Below, piece by piece: positions 22,971 through 34,452 of a stretch of DNA of 64,000 nucleotides. Below the pieces are notes generated by a model. The model was not told where the DNA came from. It saw nothing but the letters and a program-made list of their open reading frames with translations, and did no database searches. Each line of letters opens with the position of its first letter. The first letter of the stretch is position 1. Source of the stretch: Allacma fusca (taxonomy: Eukaryota > Arthropoda > Collembola > Symphypleona > Sminthuridae); NCBI GenBank assembly GCA_947179485.1, contig OX359247.1:55959131-56023130 (forward strand), written 5' to 3'. The translations under genes were made by a program, and so were the position numbers.

Positions 22971-25900
22971 ATGCAATTATTTCAGCTGCTGGTTCTCATG
23001 TGTTTTGCTTGTATTTTCAAACAAGCTAATTCCGACATATCAAAATTTCGCTCATTAATTTCTGCACAAGTCGTAAGTTTTTAATGTGACTTTTAAAAAT
23101 TTGTAAATAATTACATCAATGTGTATTTTTTGCAATCGTCTCAGAATTTGTATTACTTGTTGCAAGGAAAGATTGTAAGGCATGGCGATAGAGAACCCGA
23201 TGAAGACTTCCGGAACCCGCTTGGAGAACTCACGAATGTAAGTAAATATTCAACCAAGTTCTAAAGAAGTCCCTCTTTGAATAACAGTATCTCTACCGGA
23301 CAAGGATAATCGGTCCCGTTCCCATGTTCCGAAACATTTAACTTTTCCCCTGCAAAAGAGTTGCTTCAAACTTGATTTTACTCATATAACGAGAGCATAA
23401 TGTTGCTATATGTAAATGCTTGTAAATATTATTAATTTTCTTTTTTCCTGACCATCGTTACATTTATTTGAACCTATGTTTTTCAGGAAGGTAAAAAACG
23501 AATGTATGACTTTGGAATATTCCTAAGAGGAAAATATGGGAAGTTTTTAAATTACATTATCAGCTCTAAATCCGTATCCATTCTGAGCTCGGACACGGGA
23601 AGAACTATTGAAAGTGGTTTGTTAATTGGTCTTGGCCTTTCTGAGGTTACGGTTCAAAAATCAAAGCTTGATGAAGGAAATCTGTACGTGCCATTTCCAG
23701 TGCGAACCATGCCAGCAGAAATTGATGACGTATGTATTTGAGTGCGAAAAAATGTATTCCAACAATTGCATTTTAACTTGAACTCTGGTAGCAGGTTTTT
23801 TGCTAAATTTTAAAAATTACTTTACATTTTACAGTTCATTAAAACTAGCCGGATTTGTCCAAGGTTCCAGAAGCTACTGGATGAGTCGATTGAAAATTAT
23901 GTGAATGACTTTGTTGAAAGAAATCATAGGTATTTTACAAAGTTTGCGCCGGCGACAGGTCATTGGATTATTCTGAATAAAACAGCCAATTCAGACAAAA
24001 TTAATTTCTTTGTTTTTTACCAGGAACAAGCAATTTACAATGTAAGTAAATTGAGTAACTCGGAGGATTGTTCACTCCTTTTAAGACCTTCATGAAAGGA
24101 ACAAAATTTGACCGTTATACTGAAATGCTCTTAGTTAAATGGTAGTGTGTTCAAATATTTCTGCCCATATTTAGATACTCTTATAGGAGATATACCCTTT
24201 ATGCATGTAATTATAGGTTATGTTACCACATTATGTGAACACAATTTACGCGAATATTATGAAGAAGAGGCGAATCGGACAGGTCTAACTTTTTATATGT
24301 CTTCAATTTGGGATATATTTAAGAGATGTGCCAAGATTCAAATTTTTCGTCCTTTAAGTTCGTACGTAAAAAATTGTCAAAGTATTAACTCGTATCTGAG
24401 GGGTTTCCAAAGAAGAATACCAATGCAAAAAAGTCAGGTATACAATTTTTGAGCATGCATTTAAAATTTTCTACTCGGAAATGAATACTTTCCATTATTA
24501 TGTATAAACATAAATTGCAGAAATCCGAACATATTGGAAACCATATTCACTTTTTCTTTAAAAAACCCGGGTAACTTCGGAAAAATTCAAAATTCAGCTT
24601 TCGCTGACAAATAAATGAACCAGCGACGGAATAGTGAAGATAGCGTACAAATTCGTGAAAATATGGAAAACAAATCCTTCAGAAATTTTAGTACCATCAA
24701 CAGATGTTGTATTCACAAGTGTAGGAACCACCACAAGGTCATCCAGAGTAAATATAAACACGACAGTCTAGAATTTTTCTATATTGCCTGTTTCATAGGG
24801 GATTATGAGCTGGATGCCTGGAATAGTAACCGAGCATCGAGATCATTTAAATTCTCAAATCACATAACCCTGCTACGTCCCCTCACGCAAAATCCCCTTA
24901 AATGTATTCTTTAGGTTTTTGCAGCAATCAACTTTACGTGAAAGGAGCTCCACAATGCCGGGGCTTGGGGAAAAATATGAATAGGGTAAAAAGACCGCCC
25001 CTGAAAGAGACCTGTAAAAATTATGTTTTTAAAGGCAGAACCCCCTTCTATTTCAAATGAGAAAAAAATTACTAACACCTTAAGCCCAACAGAAACATTT
25101 TCAATTTGTGTCAATCAAAAACTAATTTTGAAATCGGTCCACATAATGTGGTAACAACCTCAGTAATGCGTACATAAGCTTTTCGGTTATACTCAGAGCT
25201 GCGCACAAGTACAAGTAGTACACGAGTATTTCAAGTCAAGTTCGCGTTCGGGTCGTGGTCAAGTAAATAAATTTAAAACCATGAACGGTTCGGGTCGTGT
25301 TCAGGTATTTCATGGACTTGACCATGATTTCTTACCTCAAGTCAAGTTCGTGGTCAAGTATAATTATTTTACTTGAACCATGGTACTTGGTCATGTTCAA
25401 GTAAATGTTAAGAAGTACTTGACCACGAACTTGAGTTTTTCGTGTACAAGTTCAAGTAATTTTGTTTGTGCAATTCTTCATGGCTGAAGGAGTTTTCAAT
25501 TTACTAACGATTCACTGTACTAAATGAAACTTAAAACGGCATTTAATACATCACTTAAGCGGCATTTGTTAATTTGTTCCGTGTACGCAAATACAAAAGA
25601 AAGCTCAACATTCATAAGGCTCCGTGGAAATTGATTTAAAAATGTTAGCACCCATGTTTATAATAGTATGTGGCAACAAAACCTAAAAGGAGTTCTGTGT
25701 TCCCGAAAATGTCAACTGAGTCACCATACCCACCCGCTATACACGAAATCAGAGTAGATCTGCAGTGTACCATCGTTCTACATTCATTGAAAAGAACCAA
25801 AAATACAATTATTATTTTTAGAGGTGGTTGCTCGCAAAATGCTGGGTGAAACCTAGTGTGTTAGAAACCCAGGTTCGCTTTCATTATAAATATAAATTCA

Positions 25901-27921
25901 ATAAAATTTAAGTATTTTGATGTCCAATGGATTACTTGAAAGTACTTAAAAGTTCAAGTTCATGGTCAAGTTCGGGTCATGGTCAAGTATAGTTGAAGTT
26001 GGACCCGAAACGCGCGTATAAAATCATGGTCAAGTAATCTGAGAATTACTTGAAAACCCGAACTTGTTTCATTCAAGTAATTATTACTTGAACTGAAAAT
26101 GTCAAGTTCGGGTAATCTTGAAATACGTACTTGAGAAGTCGGGGTCAAGTCAAGTTCGTGGTCGGATCTTTGTAAATACTTGACCCGAGCGCAGCACTAG
26201 TTATACTCAATTTTTCCTGTGCTTTACTGGCATTTGCTCTGCTGGAACAAGAGCTTCTAAACACATTTCCGTTCGCTTCACTGTTTGTTGTCAACCATTT
26301 GAGAAGTTTCCATTGTACGAAACTAATTTGGAGCATTCTGGAGGGGCTCTCATGGAAAGAACTGATTGTACATTTTTATTGAACAGGCAACAACGGGCCT
26401 TCCGCTTGATGAAGTAGCACTAGAAGCGGTTGAAAACCCAGATTTGGCCTTCAAACCTGGTTACGATGCTTTGAGGGTGGACAGTGTAGAGAAGCAGAGA
26501 CTTTATTTGGGCCCCTTATTTAGACAACTAATAAATACATTCCTGGCCGAGGACAAGAAAAAGCTGAACATATACAGTGCACACGACAGAGTGATGTACA
26601 CTTTCATGTTGACGCTAGGTGTCTGGCAAGATCCTAAAGAAACTCCTCCTTATGGTGCGGCTCTATCGGTAGAGTTGCATGAGACATTTTCCGGGGAGAC
26701 TTATTTGGAGGTAAGTTACATACGTTATTTCGTATAATTACTTTTATGCAGAAATACATATTGTCGGCTAAACTTCCTAACCGGCTATAATTTCAAATAC
26801 CTAAAATGAAAACCGGCTACAGCGCTTCCGCTAGAAACTCTAAAGTGAGACCCGGCCATAATTCCCCTTTGCAGTATACATATCATGTAATTGGAGTGGA
26901 GTACACCTCCACAACCCCACAGTTCCCCTCCACTTCGAATCCACTACCCTCCACTGCACTCCGTTCCCTCCACTTCCACCTCCCCCCACTTCCAATCCAT
27001 TTCCCTCCCCTCCACTACCCATCTACTTCCCCTCCACTTCCCCTCCACTTCCCCTCCACTTCCCCTCCACTTCCCCTCCACTTCCCCTCCACTTCCCCTC
27101 CACTTCCCCTCCACTTCCCCTCCACTTCCCCTCCACTTCCCCTCCACTTCCCCTCCACTTCCCCTCCACTTCCCCTCCACTTCCCCTCCACTTCCCCTCC
27201 ACTTCCCCTCCACTTCCCCTCCACTTCCCCTCCACTTCCCCTCCACTTCCCCTCCACTTCCCCTCCACTTCCCCTCCACTTCCCCTCCACTTCCCCTCCA
27301 CTTCCCCTCCACTTCCCCTCCACTTCCCCTCCACTTCCCCTCCACTTCCCCTCCACTTCCCCTCCACTTCCCCTCCACTTCCCCTCCACTTCCCCTCCAC
27401 TTCCCCTCCACTTCCCCTCCACTTCCCCTCCACTTCCCCTCCACTTCCCCTCCACTTCCCCTCCACTTCCCCTCCACTTCCCCTCAACTGGGGAGGGCAA
27501 TGCAATTGAAAAAGAAGTGGATGGGAAGTGGCGGGAAAATAATGGGATTATTAATAGTAAATGTTTAGTACGGGGATTAGTGTAAGGGGAGCGGTATGGC
27601 CAAGTTGGGGGAAATCGGGGATTTATGCCTTGTTTGAATTTTGAGCGACAGCACAAAATAGCTTTTCTTCATTCTAAGCATTTTTTATTTTAGCCGGTTA
27701 GGAAGTTTAGCCGACGATATGAAAATGTATTAATTTCTTGAAGAATTTTCATGCGTATAATTTTGCTTTTTTTGAATATGCAGTGGTGGTACAAAAATGA
27801 CACGGGCAGCTACCTTCTGGAAATTCCTGGATGTGGCAAACCTTGCTTTTTCTCCGAATTTATCTACCAATTTGATCAAATTATTTCTGGAGATAATGAC
27901 ATTGAATGTCAATTGTTATAG
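22971..27921 (+). CDS. Histidine acid phosphatase, copy 1 (six exons)
   Basis: Exons 22971-23072, 23145-23237, 23487-23729, 23835-24041, 26387-26710 and 27784-27921, all GT-AG and phase 0, give a 368-residue protein, the normal family length. The start MQLFQLLVLMCFACIFKQAN is a signal peptide. Exon 2 has the signature VRHGDREP with the nucleophilic His; exon 3 has ILSSDTGRTIES, the second phosphate-binding Arg region; exon 5 has IYSAHDRVMYTF with the catalytic HD pair. Cys residues near the C terminus (GCGKPCFF) suit a secreted or lysosomal enzyme. It hydrolyses phosphomonoesters at acid pH. Intron 4 carries a hAT element and intron 5 a TIR element with a minisatellite; both are absent from copy 2. 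AATAAA lies at 28013. Confidence 0.92.
25194..26199. mobile_element. hAT-type non-autonomous element filled with CAAGTTCGGGT repeats
   Basis: TIRs CAGAGCTGCGC / inverse of TAGTGCTGCGC with exact 8-bp target duplications GTTATACT (25186-25193 and 26200-26207). Both halves are dense in aagtcaagttcg and acttgaccac units. It lies in intron 4 of acid phosphatase copy 1 and has no counterpart in copy 2. Confidence 0.9.
26764..27714. mobile_element. TIR element carrying a large minisatellite
   Basis: The first 24 bases (tcggctaaacttcctaaccg and on to gcta) are repeated exactly inverted at the right end (tagccggttaggaagtttag and on). Flanking acatat / atatga suggests a short 4-bp duplication. No transposase. 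It sits in intron 5 of acid phosphatase copy 1; copy 2 has an uninterrupted intron here. Confidence 0.85.
27024..27484. repeat. 11-bp minisatellite ACTTCCCCTCC, about 42 copies
   Basis: Near-perfect copies of one 11-base, purely pyrimidine unit on the + strand, with diverged copies at 26910-27020. The lack of stops makes long false ORFs in five frames. Very high homogeneity suggests recent expansion. Confidence 0.97.
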
Positions 27922-28061
27922 TCACGAGACTATTGTACACAAATAGATGTTTATTCAAATTAGAACTTTGTTTGGTTTTTTTGTAACATTAAATTATATA
28001 ATGACAAAATTAAATAAAAATCTAACTTTATTCCATATATGTTAATACAAACTTACAGAAG

Positions 28062-28559
28062 CATTTGCAGCTTTAAGTTTACCATAAGAGCTTTCATTTC
28101 AATTTAAAATTCGCTACTTTTATGAAATTGATTGAGATCGATAAAGGAAGATATGTATGTACATATATATAAAATACTATTTATTTACTTCATCCTAATT
28201 TCCTGCATGTCAGAACTTCACTACTGCTTTGAAACGTACATATTTAGTTTGAAATTACAAATAAAATATTTAACGTTTTAACTCTGAATAGTAGGAATTA
28301 TTTAGTATTTTGGGCATAAGCGTTTGGCTTGTATTTTTAGACTAATATCTACATTTTTGGCATTTGTACGACTTGGGGAAATACAGGTCCGATCTCTCAA
28401 ACATTTCCAAATACGGGCTATACAAAAGTTGACTGAATTAGCTGCAAAAACGCAGAAAAATTTAGTTATAACTTTAGAACCTTTGCCGCTTAACTGGAAT
28501 ATGTCCTACTTTTGAAAATCTACAGCAACTTGCCCAAAGTCACGCGGCGTAGGTCATAA
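28062..28559 (-). pseudogene. Decayed duplicate of the CARD-death gene 3' end
   Basis: 28062-28130 matches the terminal exon region at 53987-54030. 28389-28425 matches the C-terminal exon at 54505-54530 but has lost one base (TGGAAATG against TGGAAAATG), which breaks the frame. 28520-28559 matches the inner end of the death-domain exon at 54645-54690. The second death-domain exon is missing and the copy is cut at 28560 by a GAGGG-rich insertion. Confidence 0.7.
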
Positions 28560-28795
28560 GTGGGCACCCTCACGAGGTATGAATTCTTCCCTCGCCCTCA
28601 ATTTTTGAGGGATGAGAGCGAGTTCCTATCATAAAAGAAGACCCTTCATATAATGAGGGCGAGGCATAACAAAATGTATGTACTAAAACGGGGGCGAGGG
28701 TGAGTACTAAAAGCTTGTCCTCATGAAGTTTGAACAACAGTATTAAATCCCGCGAGATATCTCGCATTTCCTCTTTGCTGTGCCTTTTTTCCATA
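28560..28795. mobile_element. GAGGGCGAGGG-rich MITE family, copy 1
   Basis: Begins gggcaccctcacgagg, then gccctc / gagggcgagg segments in both orientations. The same opening occurs at 56815 and a related form at 58495. The right limit is approximate. Confidence 0.5.
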
Positions 28796-28799
28796 CGCG

Positions 28800-31133
28800 A
28801 GTCTGAAGAATTAGTTCGAGATCTTAAGAATAAACTAAAGTTCGGCAGAATTCGCTAAAGATCTGAATAATTAAGTGTATGTTTAAAGGACTCAACTTGG
28901 TGATACTGAACTAAGGGACTGGATGGGATAACTATTTGAAACCAAATGGAATACATTTTTCAAGGGACAAATAATTGACTGGGCAACTTTTTGCCGCTAC
29001 GGGACAAATATTTCACTGGACAATTTTTCGAGGGATCAGGACAGGACAAGGTTTCACGTGATGGTTTTGCACTTCTCACGCCTTTGATGGGTAATTAGTT
29101 ATACCTTGATCTCACCTCGCGAGGTTAGCAGTTAAGTCTATTTGCACTCGCCATCGTCTAAACCTTCACGATAAGGGAGTGTGCAAATATTACGTTTCAT
29201 TTTGTGGGAGGGAGGGGGTCTTGAATCTGATGATTTTGTGTATACCTAGGGGAGCGGGAGTAATCTTGCTGATGACGTTTCACGATTCTCGCGAAAATGT
29301 AAGGAATAAACCCGGATAAGTGTTTTTAGTAACAAACGTTTATTGCTGAAAGACCACTAATACATTTTATAAACATACGCAAGCCGTACATTAGTCCAAA
29401 TGTCTGACAACCATGAGAATTCCGAAAACTCATGGCTTACGCAGGAATGGCTACAAAATCACGTCCATCAATTCCAGTTTTGCAAATCAATTATTCTTAT
29501 GATCCCTGTTGCTTACGCCCTTGACGATGCAATTTGGACGAAGTTTTAATATCGAAGTTTATCCAGGTTCATGTACGCTTTAGGCAGGATGTGTCTGGAG
29601 TTCGTATTTGCAACCCAGACGATTCATGTGCCTATTTTAGCGGTTTGTCGCAATATGTCATGCTAAATGTCTGGAAATTATCCCGTCTACCATTGCCCCA
29701 GCATTCAAGACAACCTTGAAAGCCAAACCTACCATGCATGCAATCACTATTTTGTTAGCAAAATTGCATATGAATCCCACAAAAGAGCTGCTCATAGAAA
29801 TTTTTTAGAAAGCATCTCGAAGAACATTGAATGTATTGTTCAAAGTTATCAAATGCAGTTTTCCACAGCATGTGAAGCGGAGTGTTTGTCGGACATACCG
29901 ATGGAAGTTATTGTAAATGTGGCTGACTTAATACAGCAAATTTGCCGATATTACTGAAGCTAAATGTAAATTTTATTATAATAATAGGCTCTTTGAAAAA
30001 AACAGTAACTGCAATTTGTTGCGTGCTGTGTTTGTCCGCGAAGGAGAAACCAAAATAAAATGGCCGCGATCTCAAGTTTAACCGATATTCATTTGTTGGC
30101 CTTTATTTTTTTATTTATTTTCTAATTTAGTTTATTTGGTTTAAGTACGAACCGATTTCAACCAATAACAAACTCATCCGAATAAGTGGACTAAAAAATG
30201 TTCACACAAATTTTGAACAAAATCAATCAAGCATTTTCTGAGGAAAGTACAGATTTAATTTTTTTTACGCACGAACACGCTGGCCGATTTCAATTTTGAT
30301 GACGTTTACAGGGGAGTTAAGGAATAATGACGTTGGGATGACGATAGGGGAGGTAGGGTCCAAAAATGGTGAAAAAATTAAACGTAATATGTGCACACTC
30401 CCTTAGTCAGAGTGTACCCGTCGACGGACGTATTTCCGTGATGGTTGTCTGTTTTATATTTTAACCTATTTTATCCTATTAGCATTAATATTCAAACACG
30501 TTCTATCCAAACCCATTTATATTAATCCTAAACCTACATGTGCAAATATTTGGAGTTGTAGCCCATATACCCGTTTCCAGTATTTGCAGTCTGGCTCCAG
30601 GGTAAGTAAATACTCCAGCAATAACCGATTGCTATTGTGATGTTTTGCAATTATACATTTTGAACTTCCTTTGTGTCTCCATTAATACTAATGGATTTGA
30701 GATCATTGATATATATGTTACTTTAATGTAATAGTTTAGCCATTTACAGTACGACTATCGTAACTACTGGTTCAAGTGCTGGTTATAGTATGTACATATA
30801 TCTAATGCAGAATGCGTGGTCTGCTAGATTTCTCGAGAAAACCTCAAGCTAACTATCAGGAAATTGTCATTAACTAATAACAGTATGAATATGACAACTA
30901 ATCGACAAAATAATTCAACAATGCAAATAGCATGTAACTACTTTACCATGGACTTAAATTCACACTGACATACATATGACATTTTGACGCAAAAATAATT
31001 AGGAGGAAGATTTGTAGTTACAATGTTAAAATTTCAATAATTTTGGTTAAAATTTTAACAAGTATTGATCTATCAAAAATTCCTTCGTAAGCCCTATGCG
31101 TAATAACTCAAACTGCTGATTGTAGATCACATA
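28800..31133. other. Intergenic; possible zinc-finger ORF remnant at 29667-29957
   Basis: Mostly AT-rich without features. The frame at 29667-29957 contains a run resembling a degenerate C2H2 finger (HACNHYFVSKIAYESHKRAA); a preceding frame at 29534-29719 is short and unspliced. Possibly transposon debris. No confident gene. Confidence 0.3.
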
Positions 31134-32949
31134 TCACGGGTTCATCAACAAGAAACTGGTTGTTTGATTGATAATTATGTGTATCATTGTAAGTACCATT
31201 GGTCTGTCAACAATATATGCTCCACGAAGTTTCACGGATGATACAGTAATTGCATTGAGGGATCGTTTTAGCCAAGGATTTTGTGTTTTCACACTTTTCC
31301 AAAACCTTTTTACAGCTGAAGAACGAACTTGGACTTCTGCCAGGAACATGAACATTGTTACTAAGAAAATGAAGCTATAGAATGAAACGAGGGATAGAGT
31401 GACAGATGAAATCCCGTCCATTTTGATGGCTCCGTAGGTACAGAGAACACACCAAATTATTAGCAGTCCCTTCACAGCTGGGATCATCATGTCGGTGAGA
31501 ATTTCATTGAAAAGCATCATTAGCAGCGTTAGCACTTTCGAGATTTGTAGCATTTGATTTTCTTGGCGTAAGGACACATGAGTGATAGAAGCCGTTTTCG
31601 GACTGTTCACACAAAAAAAACATCTTGATTCTGTAGTATTCATATTTTTGGAAAAATAGTGTTATGTAATAAATGCTTACTTGAGTTCACCAAATAGAAC
31701 GAGAATAGTACTAAGTGAAAAGCTGCTTTGGACTAGTGCAGCTGCAGAGGAGTAGGAGATGTAATTAATATACGTAAAGATCATTGCATTTAAAATTACA
31801 ACCATCACATTTTTAAATTTGGATTGCAGGTCTGGTAATAAGGAAGATATTTGCTCATGTGACCCAGATCTTGCTAATGACATTAGAAAAAACAATAATA
31901 ACATCATATTGATGATGTAGCTCCAAAGCTGCATAACAATTCCGATGATTTTGGTGAATTCGGGCGTTTTGACGTTCAGGACGACATATTTGTCTAAAAT
32001 GGAAAACAATCATATATGTACAAGGCGTGTTTTCCAAGGGGGGGTCAAAATCCAAAAAAAAAAAAATTCAGGGGAGGGGTCAACTGCATTTCACGAGGGT
32101 CAAAGTTAGCTACTCACTGTCTTACTATGGGTGTCGCATGCAATAATTATATGCCTCTGAAACATTTTTTCTTCTTCTAAAATATTTTTTTTGTAATTCC
32201 TGCCATATTTTGAATGAATTTCATGTTTTTTGGCTTTAAAAATTTTCAAACTATCGTTTAGCCCACTTTATTCCACACAACTTTAACGTACAAGGTCATC
32301 ACATTGATTTTGACCCCCCGGTCCGGCCTCGAGCCGGGTTGGGGGGTCAAAATTTTTCTATTTTTCCAAGGGGGGTCAAAAGTAACATTGGTATAACCTT
32401 TGTACATGTATGAAAACAACGCGTTACTTGTGTATGACTTCACTTACTTTGGAAGTCTTTATCAGCACTACACTATAAAAACTTACTCTCAAAATCCGCA
32501 AATGCATTCATAAATTGGTTGATCAAGTCAATTATTTCTTTCCTTTTCAGAATAATCTGAAGATGGAGGACGACAGCCAGAGAATAAAAGGCTGCTAAAG
32601 CCCTCAAAAACATCCTTTGGTATTTTGTGTCCTGATCGTCCTGTAGTTCCATTTGAATGGAACGAATACATATGAAGCCTGCATGAGACAACCCAAGAAT
32701 CATGTTTAGTTTCCACAGACGCTGCTGGTGCTGGGAACCGATCTGAGGTCGCTGTAGGTTCTTGTCCCATTTATAAGGATGTCCACCACAAATGGAACCG
32801 GCTACAAATGCTTTCTCCAAATAAGTGCTTATCCTCGGTGATAGCAACATTGGTGAGTAGCACACTACAGTAGCCTTAATATCTTCGAACGGTAGAAAAT
32901 CTAAAGCTGGGACACAATTCAAATGATCACTATTCGTAGCATCAGGCAC
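31134..32949 (-). CDS. Gustatory/odorant-type seven-transmembrane chemoreceptor (5' end missing)
   Basis: Three exons connect in frame: about 32949-32487 (donor GAGA|GTAAGT), 31993-31681 (TTTTAG|AC to CTCAA|GTAAGC) and 31602-31134 (AACAG|T to TGA). The first has no ATG in frame before a stop at about 32994 and is preceded by a pyrimidine tract, so a 5' exon is probably missing or unseen. The roughly 415 residues contain several hydrophobic helices: LRALAAFYSLAVVLHLQIIL, IGIVMQLWSYIINMMLLLFF, VMVVILNAMIFTYINY, LLIIWCVLCTYGA and SFYSFIFLVTMFMFL, with a basic loop before the last helix (VLTMIHIIINQTTSFLL). This fits the insect/springtail Gr family, though the classic TYhhhhhQF end is not exact. 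Such receptors form ligand-gated cation channels in chemosensory neurons. Confidence 0.65.
32021..32402. mobile_element. Probable hAT-type MITE in a chemoreceptor intron, GGGGGGTCAAAA repeats
   Basis: Flanked by near-identical 8-mers TATATGTA (32013-32020) and TACATGTA (32403-32410). Ends caaggcgtgttttccaa and inverse of caaaggttataccaa are partly similar. Inside, ttttgaccccccggtccggc pairs with gccgggttggggggtcaaaa as a palindrome at 32308-32357. It lies between exons 1 and 2 of the receptor model. Confidence 0.5.
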
Positions 32950-34452
32950 TCGGGAATAGGAGGAAAGGTGGGACGTTGCGCCCCTAAATAGTCAGGCAGG
33001 TATAGGCTATGCAGTTTTCCCCCATTTCTCAGGAATCGAATTAACGTTTTAGTGACTTTACTGTTAAAATTTTGCTGTAACGTTAAATTTTTTTAATAAT
33101 TCTATTAACTGTGTTTAAAAAGAAATTCGACCTACCTATTTCTTCCTAACAGTGTCTTCTTTGTTGCAAACTAGTTTTCTTAACCTTGCTCATTTAATGA
33201 AGAGAGTACTTAAGAGTGAAATTAATGAGAATGAAGAGAGTAAATACATAACATGGGTGGAGAGTGGTTCATCAAGGTTACTGTCGAAATTGTCTTTGAG
33301 ATAAACCCGGAGGATGTATTAATAAAAGCAGTTAGTTAACATTTACATGTAATTATATAGCCTACCTGAAAGTTAGAAGAACTCAAAACTAAAAATTTTA
33401 GGTGCATTAGTCTCTGTATTGAAAATTCAATCAACGCGGAGTCGAGCAGTGAGAGCAAAAATTTCATTAAAAGGGAAAATTTTGATTGTCAAGCAGTGGC
33501 TCATGTCATGCTACGGAATTCCGACATGGATTTTTTTAAAGACGACCACGATTTTCACCCGTGATATTTTATTTGCATTCTTTTATATCAGGCAATATTA
33601 ACATTAACAATTTCAGTGTTTAGGGGTGACAAGTTGAATACCAACTTAGGAATTCAACGCACTGCGGCCCTTTAAGACCACTTTTACAGTTCATCCCTCT
33701 CTCAATTTGTAGGACTTGTTTAATGCTACCTTTGCTGGACATTTTGATCTTCCCTTTCCAGATTGCTCACAACATAACCATAAACTGTTCTTGTCAGGGA
33801 AAAACGTTTGGTCGAAAATTTGAACTCTTGAAACAGTTAAACAGAAGTTCATATTCACGCCGAACCAATGAATTCGAACCAGATAATTTCGACTATTTCT
33901 GTATAAGGGGTAGACCGAGCAATTTGATAGAACCAAATTGCTTGCTATACGGGGTTTTACAAGCAAATGCTATTGAAAAGATCGTTTTAATTACCAAAAT
34001 CTATCTGTTGGTTGGTAGACAATTTGCTTTAAACATTTTACAGCCACCTTTTGTTATAAATTGCTTGGGACGACGGACGACATTTGGAACAGAACATGCA
34101 TGTTTGATAGATTAAATCCACATGAGAATGTTCCTTGGTTCACGACAGTGGAACATATACGAAATGGCACCGCGCTTCGACGTCGAGCGCAAAAAAAGAG
34201 TTGGGATCTTATGGGGGCTGAGAGGATGGGATAATTTTTTCGACTCACCCATGTGATCCTGTATGAAACTATGGGATACGGGTGCCATAAGATTTTTATA
34301 AATGGGCCCATAGAATATAATCACATTAAATCCCAAAAACAATTATTTTTATTTCGTCTATTTGACGTGAATCATTGCAAATGAGTAACATTATTATGGC
34401 CAGTAGGCAAACAGATATCACATCATCATTCGTGTTCCAAAATATTTGGAAG
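32950..34452. other. No confident gene; unexplained open frame 33723-34115
   Basis: A 130-residue + frame at 33723-34115 (for example NLIEPNCLLYGVLQAN) has no recognised domain. 34190-34330 has gggatcttatggg-like motifs that recur at 39910-40060 and may be subterminal repeats of the transposon in between. Confidence 0.3.

Larger units (their letters stand above)
22110..28559. repeat. Segmental duplication, copy 1
   Basis: Homologous to 49805-54700 on the same strand. The left limit is marked by the shared atcagagatcttgaccg (22144 and 49832). The copy spans all of acid phosphatase copy 1 and a decayed 3' part of the CARD-death gene, and stops at the GAGGG-rich insertion at about 28560. Exons are about 80-90% identical. 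Confidence 0.85.

Noticed and set aside
24147..24452. 101-residue ORF in phosphatase copy 1 intron 4
   Set aside because: It aligns to ordinary intron sequence in copy 2 and has no splice or domain support.
26806..27656. Long ORFs in five frames across the minisatellite
   Set aside because: They are translations of the 11-bp repeat, which has no stops; the region is an intron with an inserted element.
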